Positions 37,463-49,433 of a stretch of DNA of 64,000 nt are shown here, piece after piece (within the stretch, counting starts at the first letter, position 1; each line of letters begins with the position of its first letter). The DNA lies in NCBI GenBank assembly GCA_021399445.1, contig JAJTUQ010000005.1, positions 5,270,001 to 5,334,000 on the forward strand, read 5' to 3'. The translations under genes and the position numbers were made by a program. Below the pieces are notes generated by a model. It was given only the letters and a program-made list of their open reading frames with translations. It was not told the origin of the DNA and did no database searches. The stretch is from Xylogone sp. PMI_703 (taxonomy: Eukaryota > Ascomycota > Leotiomycetes).

Positions 37463-40400
37463 ATGCCGGAATTATCCATAATCCATGAGGCTGCGCTACA
37501 GGAGTACAACGCCACCCTATCTCCGGAAGAGAAGCGTTCTTTCGGGGGAACTACCGTCAACGACGTGCTTCATGATGTTCAGAATTTGGACAGGCGCCAA
37601 GCTATGGTCAGTAAGACCCGGCGGCTTAGTAAACGGATTGAGCCTGTCATCAAGTTCCTGCAACGATATGCGATGGCCGTCGATACGCTTGTGCAGTTTG
37701 ATCCCACACCTTCTGCTTTGGCTTGGGGGTGTTTCCGGTTTATAATAGAAGTAAGAGAGTCACATCACTTATACCAGAGATCATTAAATTGCCATTCTTT
37801 ATATGCTAATCGTTTTAGGTCGCAAATTCATATGCAAAATACTTTACAAAAATGGTTATGATGATGGAAGAGATTGGAGATCTCCTTCCTCTATATGAGC
37901 GCTATGAGCAGATGTTTGCGGACTCCGTGGCTTTTAGAGAAGCGCTTACCAATATGTACTTTGATGTCGTCTTGTTCTTATGTAAGGCAAGATCAGTTTT
38001 CAAATCTAATGGTACAAACATCAATATTCTCTAAGTTTGCACTGGAAGTAGAAAAGTAGAACTGACATACTTAAATAGGTGTGAAAATATTCGTAAAATC
38101 TATTTGGAATCAATTTGAAGATGAGTTTGGAAATGTCATTTCTGCTTTAACTCGCCACACCAAAATCTTAGAAGCAGAGACAACACTCGCTCATCGTCAG
38201 ACAGTCCATATCGACAGGCAGCGACGAGTCATGGAATGGTTGAACCCGGTTGATATCGAAAATGATTTTCGAAGAGAACAGAAGAAAAAAGCGAAGGACA
38301 CTTGTTCCTGGATACTACAGAGACCGGAATACCAAACCTGGAAGGACCCTCGAAAGCATGAATCATTTCTCTGGATAAATGGCCGAGCAGGAAGCGGCAA
38401 ATCAGTGCTATCTACTGCCATTATTGAACAACTACAACAGCAGAGAGAAACATGCAAGGATTGCGAAGTTGCCTACTTCTTTTTTACCAAGAATGATGAG
38501 AGAAGAGGTTCGTCGTTACCGTTGATTGTGAGTATAGTAGCTCAGCTAGTTGGGCGCATGCCGTCTCTTCCGCCCTCGCTCTTTGCACTATATGAGGCAG
38601 CAACGAAGTTTGGCCGACCTCGAATATCGGACTCAGATGAACCTATTAGAATCTTACATCAAATAGTGAAAAATGTCGAGACTATGTATATAGTATTAGA
38701 TGGGCTCGACGAATGCGGTGATTTAGACAAAACTCTTGACACCATATGCGGCATAACCAGAGAAAGTCCAAATGTTCACATACTCTGCATAAGTCGAGAA
38801 ACCGAAGCGCTGAAGAGATCATTAGGGAGCTATCCTTCGATTACATTAGGACCCGAGTATACAAAGGATGATATCGACCACTTTCTACGGGACGAAATCA
38901 AAACGCTATCAGATTCTTTGGGATATGATCTGAATACCCTAATATTTGAACGGCTATCACAAGATGCAAAGGGCAACTTTCTATGGGCTTACCTTATGAT
39001 CTGCAATCTCAAGACGGCCTCGAGTCTCTTTGAACTCAAGGCTATGATGGACGAGGTACCTAAAGGTTTAGCGGAGCTTTATGAATCTATTCTAGAAGAT
39101 CTAAGCAAAGAGACCGAAGCAACGCAGAAAGTCATGAGAGAAATGTTCACTTGGATATGCTGCAGTACCTTTCCGCTCACCTGGCAAGAAATTCAAACTG
39201 CACTAGCTATAGATCCAAAGGATGAAGAACTTGACCCTTCGAAAATACCATTCAAACCCGTCATCCTTCGTTTGTGTAGGCCATTGATCGAATATAGCTC
39301 GAAAGAGGATGTTTTCAGGCCAATTCATCTGTCTCTATGCGAATTCTTTCTCAATCCGACTTCATACATGCCAAACGAAAGGCAGCTCTCAAACTTTGTA
39401 CGGAAATTTTGTAGACCTAAAAAAGAAGCTCACGCATCTGTTACGGTGTCCTGCTTAACGTATTTAAATCTTCCATCAATTGCTGAGTCAGTTACACTCG
39501 ACAAAACGAGCTTTCCACTGGTCGGATACGCCACGAGGCGTTGGTGTGTACACTTACTCGAATCACAGCCAGGCCAAGAGCTACAAGACAAGCTAATACC
39601 GTTTCTTTCCTCGTCACGCCGACGCCAAGTATGGCAAACACGGTGGTTACTTATGGGAATGAGGAGCTACCAGCTACATCGCATTCTGCACTTTCAGCGA
39701 TTAATTCAGACATGGATCAAGGATCATGAACTTCCTACGGATTTCAATTTCGATGCACTCGAAGATATCTTCCAAATCCTTCTCAGCCTTGACACATCTC
39801 CTCCTGGGTACTTGGAAGTGGCAGCTACAAGCTCTCAAATACATGTTGGCTATTTTGAGAAAATGATGGTAGTTCGAGACTTAGCTAGAGGATATACCGT
39901 TACTGGACGCCTTAACGATGCAAAGCGGTGGCTGGAAAACACATTATCTCAGCAAGAAGAAACGCATGGCACAGGGAGTCTGGAGACGGTATGGATACTC
40001 AACTCATTGGGACTAATCTATGACCAAATGAGAGATTTTCCGCTCTCAGCAGAAACACAGCAGCATGCTCTGGATATCCAAACAGAGAAATTGCCGCCTG
40101 GACATCTCGATACAGTATGGACTAGGAATGAGCTTGGGCGTGTGTATAGACATCTTTCAAGGCTCGAAGATGCAGTTACTGCTCATTTGCAGTCCCTCAA
40201 AATACTAGAAGCAGTCTTACCGAAGAATGACCCCTACATTATTTGGACGATCAATTGTCTCGCTCGTGCCTATCGCCACCAAAGAAAGCTCAGCGAAGCA
40301 CTTGCTCTTCACGAGCGCGCGCTTGAAAGCCAAAGCCAAAATCTTGGATTTTATCATCCTCATACCCTATGGACTGTCTCCGATATTTCTCGATGTTTGC

Positions 40401-40675
40401 AAGATCAGGGAAATTTGCAGGGAGCATATGAAGAACAGCTGAAGGTACTGGAAGGTAGAGAGAAAGTCCTTGGAGTGAAACACGCCGATACATGTTGGTC
40501 AATGAACGATGTTGGCATGTTGTTAACGAAGCTGGGCCGCAAGAAAGAAGCTAAGGTGTACCATGAGAAGGCTTTAGCGGGACAAAGGGAGCTATTCGGA
40601 GATGAGGATCCCATGACTCTTTGGACAAGAAGGTTACTCGAGTCTATGGATCTTGGAGACTCACCGCGGATATAA
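37463..40675 (+). CDS. NLR-type STAND protein: N-terminal helical domain, NACHT, TPR repeats
   Basis: Three exons: 37463-37750, 37819-38011, 38079-40675 (1025 residues). Residues about 50-170 form the fungal STAND N-terminal helical domain (FLQRYAMAVDTLVQFDPTP, SYAKYFTKMVMMMEEIGDLL). The NACHT P-loop is FLWINGRAGSGKSVLSTAII near residue 265, Walker B is MYIVLDGLDECGD near 368, and a family winged-helix region follows (FRPIHLSLCEFFL). The C-terminal 250 residues are TPR-like units of the kinesin-light-chain type (ETVWILNSLGLIYDQ, DTVWTRNELGRVYRH, YIIWTINCLARAYRH, HTLWTVSDISRCLQD, DTCWSMNDVGMLLTK). It should act as an ATP/GTP-switched sensor for non-self or symbiosis signals. Intact. Repeats are diverged, not high-identity. 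Confidence 0.94.
39960..40620 (+). repeat. TPR/kinesin-light-chain-like repeats inside the NLR
   Basis: Five repeats of about 42 codons, each with a Leu/Val-Trp start and an ending of the form EAL..HERAL. DNA identity between units is low, so they are old repeats held by structure rather than recent amplifications. Confidence 0.75.
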
Positions 40676-41329
40676 TTCAAAATCTATATCTTACTGCGGA
40701 TACGCTGGCTTTGATTTAACGAGATATTTCTAATGATAGAGTTTCTCAATTCAATATAGACGCACTTTCCCTTACTAATCTTCTATTTGACTAGAAATAA
40801 TTAGAGCACTTTAGATTAGGCAACAATAAAATCTTGAAATAAGCATAGAAAACAAGTCATGTAGCTCATATCTCCATATTTCCCACCAATAATCTTAGCT
40901 TAAGTAAGCTTCCTCGACATCACGCAGATGTGCATCTCCTTGATGCCGAAGTTATGCTAATAATACACTTTTCGCACGTGGCTTCCTAAACAGGACTGGA
41001 CTCATCAGACCGCCGCTACTTCTAGCCTAGTTAGTGGGACCCTGGCGACAATTACGATAACCACCCTTGACTATAAGTTTCTCTGAGAAACTCCTGGGCT
41101 GAGTGGTATTGGCCAGCTCTGAGAGCCGATCCGATAGCAGCCATTCGCTCGCTCTATGTTATAAGTAGGGTATTTTGTGGAAGACACGGGAGAATCAAAA
41201 GTGAGCATGATTGATGTCTACCGTAGTCATGATAAAATAGGCTGATATCGTAAATCGATAATACCATTTAAAATAAGTAAGCTCATTAGAACAATATCTT
41301 AACAAAAGGGTGCAGAGAGATTGTAATCT
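40676..41329. other. Intergenic region
   Basis: Spacer between convergent 3' ends of the NLR and the PEBP gene; AT-rich, no feature recognised. Confidence 0.45.
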
Positions 41330-42123
41330 CTAACTATATAGATAAAACAAGAAATGTGCAGCCAGTAAAAGACATAAATGCTTCTTAGATGATATAAGCT
41401 TCTCCGAAGCTTTACTGGGCACTGTCAAGGCTGAAGAAGACGGGCTAGGAGTTGCACTCGTAAGGACGCTGCCTGGGGCACTGGAACTGGTGCTTGAAGT
41501 AGTTGTATCTGTGGCCGCAACAAGGAAATAATTTGCAGCAACTAGGGATAAATTTCCCTCTGCTGCGAAATTTGTTGTATTGAATCCCGACGGCGATCCA
41601 CTGCTATAATGCTCGAAATCGGATGGGACTGTGAAGGTCTTACTAGATTGTTCAAAAAGCATGACGATAAATCTCGAAGGAGCTCCTCCAGATGGGGGAG
41701 CTGGAGGCTGCCAATCGCGGAATGCTGGTTGGCTTAATATGAGTACTCCATTTGAGCTTGATTGGGTTATATCAGGCTGTATCCAATGGACAAATTCGGG
41801 AAGTGAGTTTTCTGGTGGTAGCGGAGCATCAGGATTGATCATAAGGAGAAGGTAGGTTCCTGATAGTGTGGTATTGGAGTCAACAGTGGGAGCAGCCTGG
41901 ACATCTATTCTGCTATTAGAGACATTCATCTTTCCAATAAGAGATGCTACTCACCGGAAGTCCCTAATTGCTCTCCTGGTTGGCTGACAGCCTTTGAACC
42001 AAATGTCAAGCTGAGGCTGTTTCTTGTGCTTGGGATATAATCCGGTGGCGTTTGAGCAACGGAATAGCCCAGTATCATAAGCCGGCAAAACAACTGAAGA
42101 AACTTTGAAGTTGATAGCCACAT
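41330..42123 (-). CDS. Secreted PEBP-family (YbhB/phosphatidylethanolamine-binding) protein, probably GPI-anchored
   Basis: Exons 41955-42123 and 41330-41904 (247 residues). The ATG at 42123 begins a signal-like hydrophobic leader (KFLQLFCRLMILGYSVAQ). The PEBP core then shows SLSLTFGSKAVSQPGEQL, YLLLMINPDAPLPPENS (the D-P-D-x-P-type motif), FVHWIQPDI and SRFIVMLFEQ. The C terminus is Ser/Thr/Pro-rich and ends in a hydrophobic stretch LCLLLAAHFLFYLYS after Lys-Lys, fitting GPI-anchor addition. PEBP proteins bind phospholipid-like ligands or inhibit proteases; the cell-surface form is common in moulds but unassigned in function. The 50-nt intron was chosen because it is the only acceptor that keeps frame. 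Confidence 0.85.
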
Positions 42124-43913
42124 GCTTGTAAAAGTCGTGTGTACAAATTGATCTATCAGAGAAGGTACTGCATTGTGTTCGTATCTCTCTAGGGGATATC
42201 AATACTTTTCACTCAGCTCTCAACTTCCGATTACGGTAATTATGAAGACAAGGTCTAACAGGCTAAGCCATGACCAGCTTGCGTCAGCATTTTCAATTTA
42301 CTAATCATGCTGCCACGCCGGGATACTCCATCTGACGTGAGCTAACGTGCCGGAACACCAGGTATGTCAGAACGCCGAAATTGAGCGCAATCCTTCAGCT
42401 AACTCAATAACTATAATATTATGCTTATCAAAGCCAGGTTCCAAAATCCGCTATAATTCTTGGTAAAAAGTCCAGCGGACACATTCTGACTGTGTGCTTC
42501 ACCATATTAGCGCTAAGTTTCTTAATATACTGAAATTTGAATCTATACATTTTCGCTTCTCTAGTTCTCTATTTTGGTCACTAACGGCAATCCCGGAGTC
42601 TTCTATACGCTGAGAGGGTCTCAGTACCACGCTCTACATTGTTTCCTACAAAGGCTACAGACTCAACCTAGTTACATGAGTAGTGGAGTGGTTTTGTGAC
42701 ACTACTGCTCGGCGTTCGAGGGCTCGTAAATACGTTGTATAGCTGTTGATTAGAACTCGCATAGATATACACCATGGCGATAACAAACTGTTCCGAGATT
42801 ACAACCCTTCTATCTGCTTCATCAAATATATAAGATTTGTTGCGATTTATACGATTATTACATTGTGCCACTCTTGAATATGTGACTTTTCGTTGTCGGT
42901 ATGCTTGGTAACTTCGGTGCCATCAATTGAGAAAAAGCTGTAATGAGCTAAGCCCACTCATGTGCTTATCACTTCTCCTCAAATACCCCGTATTGAAATA
43001 ACGAGTTTCCGAATTCGATATTAGATTATATTACATATTTTATGAACTATCAATCTTTAACCATGAACTTCGATTATTATAATAGGTTATTATATACATG
43101 GAAGTTGAAAACCAGATTTCAGCTAACACGGGCTCATTGTCTCTTTCCATTCAACTAAATTAAAACTATGGCCCGGTAATCCGACTAATAGTTACAGATT
43201 CCACAGAACTGATCATTTAGCTATGTAGAAATAGTTACATAAATTGGGTAGTCTCGGATTCCTCGGCCTGAAGTTTCGTATCGTGAATCGTTCCGTTGCA
43301 GACAACATGTCCAGAGATTGAAATCTACTAGCGTTAAAGATACAATGATATTCTTAGATACAATTGATTTATGTTAGCGTACCCCACCTTAAGTGTTTTA
43401 GTACAACTCCTTTTACCCCTATATTGAAGGCAGTATTACTAGGCCATGGCTATTGGTGTAATAATTTCTACTGATATTATTTTCACCGTTGATATAATAT
43501 CCTTCCACAAGTAACGGAAGACACTCATTGCAGTTTAAGAGCTGCATACCAGGCGGACGTTTTTGGTCAAAATGGTGGATCTAACTATCGGTGCATCAGA
43601 GACGACAATGCTAGGACATATAGCCTTAAAAAACAGGCATGACGCAGTAACCAGGCGGCCCCACCAACCACGAATTAGGTTATGCACATAAGCAGTCCAC
43701 CGCCGAACCAATGCATAGGAACGCCGTCGGTCGAAGTTGGCCGTGTCTGTGGCGAATCGCACCAAGCCGTTTGGGCCTAATCATGACTTACCTCAAGAAT
43801 CTCTTATGACATATAAGTTTCAACAGTGCTCGCCACCAGATATATAAATTTATCTGGTGCAAACTTGTCTCTATACCTGAAAATCTTCTGATTTCTAGAG
43901 ACGGATATTAAAC
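42124..43913. other. Long AT-rich intergenic region
   Basis: 1.8 kb without a supported gene. It contains the palindrome annotated at 43834-43859. A 76-codon minus frame at 43535-43765 lacks any family feature. Confidence 0.45.
43834..43859. promoter_or_regulatory. Palindrome with two inward GATA sites and a TATA-like loop
   Basis: Nine-base arms (CACCAGATA / TATCTGGTG) flank TATAAATT, about 55-80 bp ahead of the DUF1989 start codon. Both arms contain GATA cores (one per strand), the target of AreA-type nitrogen regulators. This is a plausible site, inferred from sequence only. Confidence 0.4.
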
Positions 43914-44525
43914 ATGGGTGTAATTCCAGCTCGCAAAGGAGTTGCAATCTCCATCCGAAAGGGGCAGTACATTAAAATCACCAATACATATGGTAAACAG
44001 GTGGTGGATTTCTGGGCCTTCAATCCCAAAGACAGTCACGACTTCCTCTCCATGGTGCACACCAGGACCATTCTATTGAAAGTCAGAATCGACCAAGGAG
44101 ACAAGCTATTCAGCACTCGGCGGAGACCAATGTTGGAGGTCGTGAAAGACACTACTCCAGGAACGCACGACATCATCTGGTCTGCGTGTGATGCCGAGCG
44201 CTATCGAATGCAGGGATACAACGGATACCACGATAACTGCTCTGGTAACATGCATCAAGCGCTCAAGGAGAACTTTCCCACGGTCAAAATCGCAGATGAT
44301 TGGGTTCCTGATCCTTTGAACCTCTTCATGAATGTTGTTATCGATCAGCAAGGCGGCCTAGATATCCAACCTCCAACTAGTGAGAAAGGGCAATATATCG
44401 CCATGAAGGCGGAAGCAGACTTGGTTCTGGTAATGAGTGCTTGTCCGCAGGATATGGCGCCAGTCAATGGTGGCCAGCCCACTGATTGTGAATACAAAAT
44501 ATTGGACGAACTCAGCGGTTTGTAA
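43914..44525 (+). CDS. DUF1989 / urea-carboxylase-associated family protein
   Basis: Single-exon, 203 residues. It matches the DUF1989 family order: GVAISIRKGQYIKITNTYGK, QVVDFWAFN, FLSMVHTRTI, GDKLFSTRRRPMLEVVKDT, then YHDNCSGNMHQAL and PDPLNLFMNVVID and a late SEKGQYIAMKAEADLVLVMS ACPQD. Bacterial relatives are encoded with urea carboxylase and riboswitch-controlled guanidine genes; the fungal forms have no settled role but nitrogen scavenging is likely. A GATA-containing palindrome just upstream would fit nitrogen control. Start is the ATG after CCTGAAAATC..ATTAAAC. Confidence 0.9.
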   Translation: MGVIPARKGVAISIRKGQYIKITNTYGKQVVDFWAFNPKDSHDFLSMVHTRTILLKVRIDQGDKLFSTRRRPMLEVVKDTTPGTHDIIWSACDAERYRMQGYNGYHDNCSGNMHQALKENFPTVKIADDWVPDPLNLFMNVVIDQQGGLDIQPPTSEKGQYIAMKAEADLVLVMSACPQDMAPVNGGQPTDCEYKILDELSGL

Positions 44526-45194
44526 TAAGCGCGAGTATATCTAAGAAAAATGATAATATAGTAACATCCCAGTCGTGATCTTTGAATGGAATGAGAATTA
44601 ATGTGTGGGTCAACGAATTATATAAATGCTATGTTATCTAGGGACGGAGACCATTACCGATATTTCTTGTTCCTTTTCTCTTTACCCGGGTTTGATATTT
44701 AAGAGAAATCAACTTTTAGGCGATCATATATAGCTTTATTGTTCGGTACACAGCATCATCAATAAGAGTTTGCCAAATGATAAGGCAATCTTCGCCCCTT
44801 GTTGGTAGTGGCATTGTGTCAGAACAATATGAACCGTACATACTCGTAATCTTGATAGGTATAAGTACACGTGTACGGGGGACCCAGCTATGCTAGGCCA
44901 TTCAATTTGTGATCCACTACCGGCAGTGGCACACCCAGTATGGTACTGTATCAGTCGTAATTGCACGGTTGGATAGTTGATCCAATTAATTCCTGGCGTC
45001 TTGCCATTATCGGCGCCTATGTTCCGAAATATTGTCGGCCGTCGGAGCATCGGAAGCCGATGTGGCCGGCTGAATACAGTGAATATAGCTGGTTCACAAG
45101 AATCCCATAGCTATAAAGATACGGTCTACCCCCTCCCTCTCTCTCAGCCAGTAAACGAGTCTATTATCAAACCGTGAACTTGCCAGGGGTTAAG
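44526..45194. other. Intergenic region between convergent genes
   Basis: No gene. A short hairpin, GCATCGGAAGCCGATG, lies at about 45046. Confidence 0.4.
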
Positions 45195-46812
45195 TTACTG
45201 AAATATGACAGAAGACCATTTGGGTTTATCGCATGCCGTGCTTTCGCCGTCTCTATTCAGCAACACTATGACTTCATTACACCATAGCAGCTTTTCCTTC
45301 TCATCGTGCCGACGGTAGTACCATTGGGCTGCATACATAGCAATCACCGTCTCGTGCACGGTGAAGGGGCAGCTTCGAAGGCCAGCAAACACAGATCCAC
45401 AGATATTCTCTGCGTATGTATCCAGTGTGGCACGATCTTTCCCTTTCTCCTGAAGCAACTGTGGTGTTGATGTTTCAGGCTGTATGGATGAAAGCCGAGT
45501 CTGTATTTGATTAATGAGTTCGTATAGATATAGAGAAATACTCCAGTAGAGCGCCCAGAGGTCGCCATCATCTGGACTTCTGTAGTGCAGGTGAGGAGGA
45601 GAAAACTCGAGTTGTCGAGTGGTCTGCAAAGTTATTGTCCCCGACCGAGAAGGAGGTTCGATAATCGCCCGCGCCTCAGTAAACCAGTGAAGGAATTTCT
45701 TGTTCATATTGTGAGCGAGCTGCAGGAGCCCCGAAGCTAAAATTTCCGCATTTCTCTTTTCCTCTTGTGATTCAAGCTGCGACTTGTCTAGTTTATCAGC
45801 TGCCTCCATTATAGACGGCATCAAGATTACAGACTCGAGACATCCCTGGGTATAGTAATCCTTATCTTGCCGCTCCACTAGGAAAAGCGTATCAAATGGA
45901 GGGCTCGACATGAAGAAGGCTTGACGAGATCGTATCGCGTCGTAGAACTATGTCTTTGTCAGAGAATTGGACAAGCGGTGATGTGAATTTGTAATTTATT
46001 AGAATAGCTTACTCCTAAGCAACGAAATTTCCTAACTATAATCTTTGTAAAGGGACTGCTAGGTAATGTAGAGGCAGACCTTTTTAAAATGGCCATCCCC
46101 GCTCTGATGTGAACCATGTGGCCATCGCCATCTTTATCGGACGCCAGTATCTCACAACGAGATAGAATTATAACCGATGCCAGTAATACATCTATGTCAG
46201 AGAAGTCTCTTTGGTAGGACAAGCTATGCTTTTGGCGAAGAGATGTTAGTGCATTGGAATATAGCTGAAGACTGATATGCTTCATTCGTGGATCTTGCTT
46301 GTGGCTACCAATAAAGCCCGTGTACAGTGCGAGCAAACTATCATTAAGCAAATCATTACGACCATGAAATAGGACAGGCATCAAGCGGAGCCAGCCACAG
46401 GGGAGAAACTTGACAAGCGCGGGCTCCTTGTTACGGGGATCGAACACCTCCCGGAACGGCTCGTTTAGAAGATCACAATATGCGGCTCGCGGATTGGGGG
46501 AGCGACATATTGCTTTGTTTGTAGCTGTTTGTACGGCATGTCCTGCATTGCTTCTCTGACGTCTTGGCCGGGGTGCTATGCGAGACTGATCTTTTGCAGT
46601 GGCCACGACAAAGTTGCGCTTCTGCCCATATCCACTGCATTTACGGCCGGTTGTGAAACAACGTTGGCACTCAGGCCGGCCAAGGTCACACTGTGAGTTT
46701 GTCAGAACTAGCGTTCGTAATGGCGGTTGTCCCGCGTGTGGAAAAGGCGTACTCCTATCTTCCTCTTCCGGCACGTCCAACACCCTTTGGATCCACCTGG
46801 TGTGTACACCAT
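45195..46812 (-). CDS. Zn2Cys6 transcription factor
   Basis: Three exons: 46753-46812, 46013-46690, 45195-45947 (496 residues). The zinc cluster is split by the first intron: GCWTCRKRKIG joins CDLGRPECQRCFTTGRKC to give C-x2-C-x6-C-x5-C-x2-C-x6-C. The ATG at 46812 (MVYTPGGSKG) is the only start near it. The rest has a fungal-type regulatory domain (DFSDIDVLLASVIILSRCEI, DLWALYWSISLYLYELINQI). It is a short member of its family. The divergent neighbour at 47683 (SnoaL-like) is the best candidate target. Both genes share an 870 bp promoter region. Confidence 0.87.
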
Positions 46813-47682
46813 CTAGAGTATAGAAAGGTCCAGAAAAGGATAACGAAACCAAGTCGAAGCTTCGCAAAGAGTGGGGCACAATTATACGACGCGGCGAAGT
46901 TTGAGACTTTCAGCCGTGGCAACTACGCGTCGTAGGTGTTTCAACTATCGCAATCGCAATCGCAACTCTTATGTTGACGGATGCCGCAGGAATAAACAGG
47001 ACTGGCTGTGGAGGTCAATAGCTTCGGCGTTTCTGGCAGCACCACGTCACCACGGAGAGGCCAGGCCTTGGAGATTTAAAGATTGGGCGTCATGAAGCTT
47101 GTTTGTCATGCTGTACGAGTGATTAAGAATGATATGAGTAAGTACGTGCGGAGAATTAAAGGAGACCAAAGAATGAGTTGTGATCAAATGGGGCAAGAGC
47201 GTGTTGTTGGTTTATTATTATAGCGGTCTCCATTGGTTCGGTTCGTCCTACTGACTGAATGGAGAAACACCTTGCGAGAACCCGCAGCAGATCCTGGGCG
47301 AGCATATGTAAGCGGGTCTACAGCGGATGCTGAAGAAGAGTATTAAACCAAACAGCTCCATAAAGCAATTGAGCACACTGTATCCATCGACAATCCAAAG
47401 CCGATGAACAATGCCGTGCTGTGCTGCCCCGCCGTGGCATGTCTCAGCAGTCGTCGTACGTTCATAGTAGGTGAAGGAAAGTAGGAGCTATAAATGTAGC
47501 TTTACACTCGAGCTTTCTCTATTTCTACATTGAACTCATTTCTACATAGTAAGTACAGTATATTGATGAAAATCCTACCGTCACCACACCTGAATTAGCC
47601 TTTGCAATTTACCTCGTTGCGCTAACACCAACCAAATAGCCTTAAAGCTTATTGCCTACAGAATCGAATAAACCATACCGAG
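46813..47682. promoter_or_regulatory. Divergent promoter region, regulator / SnoaL-like gene
   Basis: 870 bp between two start codons. No clear CGG-N-CCG operator could be singled out. Confidence 0.45.
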
Positions 47683-48189
47683 ATGCCGTACCCGACAAAA
47701 GATTACATCCGCTCCCTTCTGGATTCTGTCGAGCATGGAGACGGCTCTGCCTTCTGGAGCCAAGTCGCACCAGACGTCGATTGGACCGTGATGGGCGCCA
47801 GTCCACCTGCGGGTCGCTATCTTTCTTTAGACGAATGTATGCAGGCTACTTATCACAAGCTTCAGAAATTCATAGACGGCCAACTCAAGTTGAGTATCAG
47901 ACACCTATTGGTTGATGGGTTGTGGAGTACCCTAGAGCTGGAGGCTCGCGGTGTTTGTAAAAATGGTTAGAATTGCTTTTCTTCGAGTTCATCAACTTTT
48001 CTACATTACAGAGAATCTATTCTAATCAATATCCATATTTTTGCAGGTCGACAGTACGTTAATGCATACGCGCTGATCATGAGGTGGAGTGAGGAAGGAA
48101 AGGTCGTAGAGGTGAGAGACTATCTTGATACGGCGCTTATAAAAGAGGTTTGGGAAGAAAATGAAGGAAAGGGCGCAAACTCTGCTTAG
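47683..48189 (+). CDS. SnoaL-like / NTF2-fold protein
   Basis: Exons 47683-47965 and 48047-48189 (141 residues). Pattern is that of the SnoaL_2 group: an N-terminal helix (TKDYIRSLLDSVEHGD), SQVAPDVDWTVMGASPPAG, a middle LSIRHLLVDG strand and a final YVNAYALIMRWSEEGKVVEV with EVRDYLDTALI. Relatives are polyketide cyclases, ketosteroid isomerases or small-molecule binders. The active-site acid pair cannot be set from sequence. It is divergent from a Zn2Cys6 regulator, a usual arrangement for locally controlled enzymes. Confidence 0.87.
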
Positions 48190-49433
48190 AAAAAGCTACC
48201 ATGATTTCAGATTATGGATCAATTCGGTTACATAGAGAAACAAGAACCTTCAGAGTTATCATTCTCCGCCTTTATGGTGTATAGAAGCCCTTTCTCTGGT
48301 TCTAGAGTGAGTTACCTATCTAACTTCTCCCGGCCCGTGAATCGTTAAGGGGCAAATGTGCGAAGGAAACAGCGAAGGAAAGACATTTAAAAGGAAATCA
48401 CGGTGGACATTATTATTTAGGTTAGATCTGCAAAGAGCATTAGTAATAGTCCAATATTACGAAACCAATGGCTAAGATTTCTGGTTCACTAAAGATAGGT
48501 CCGTAGCTCATAGCGTTAACTTCATAAATCATCATTAGTGCAAAATAGCACAGTAGCATGCAATCTTGTAGGAAATGGCGGGGGCAGGTCGGTACGCGGA
48601 ATTCCGCGTAGAACAAGCTCTGCAGGCTTTATCGTAGACGACAAAGATGAAGACAAGATGTGGATATGCAGGCGCACGGCCGAGAATACGGCGGTGTAAA
48701 CGATGCCAAAACATCGATGTATCATGAACCTATTGGACCGAAGGATTATGAATTATCCTTTAGATATTGTCTAATAACGAAGGATCAAATCTGGGATTCT
48801 CAAGCTACGTAGGGATTCCCCAAATAGGAAAGAGGTGCTTGTAAATTTAGTGCTAATTAGTTTCAACGATCAATATCCGAGCATCCGCGTAGCAGTATAA
48901 TCCATGATGAATGATGCAAGTCTCGCTGGAGAACAAAGCGGTTTGTCAAATTGTATCAATACTCCAGGAGCTATCTACATATCTTTGCCATTAACAGATC
49001 GGCTTCATCCATATGGATACTGTTTTATGACCTGGGTCCTGTAAATAGAACATGCTTGTCATGGTAGTGGACGAATATCTTGCCAATCAGGTATATCGCT
49101 AGGCCATCTGTTGCTGTACTTTTAACCCTGCTCTCTAGAATTGTAATTGAATTGCTGAAGACTTCGTCGAAACTGTCGGCGAAACTTGAGGGGTACACTC
49201 CTCGCTCTACAGCATGGCTGTGAGCGAACGTAATGCCAAGAGGTCGGTAATATTGATACCTGTAGGAGCGTATAGAATGCAGCCAAGCATTACAATTGAT
49301 GAAGCAATGAGTGAATTTTTGAGCTTCCGGATAAAAGTATAAGTATGGGGACGTGGTACCGCCTCAGGATCTATTCAACGAGAACAAAACAGACATCCTA
49401 AGATCTCAGACAAAGCTTATCACGAACTTTAAC
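48190..49433. other. Intergenic region
   Basis: 1.2 kb, AT-rich, no supported gene. A 67-codon minus frame at 48522 shows nothing recognisable. Confidence 0.45.

Noticed and set aside
43535..43765. 76-codon minus-strand frame
   Set aside because: No motif, no neighbours, no plausible promoter arrangement.
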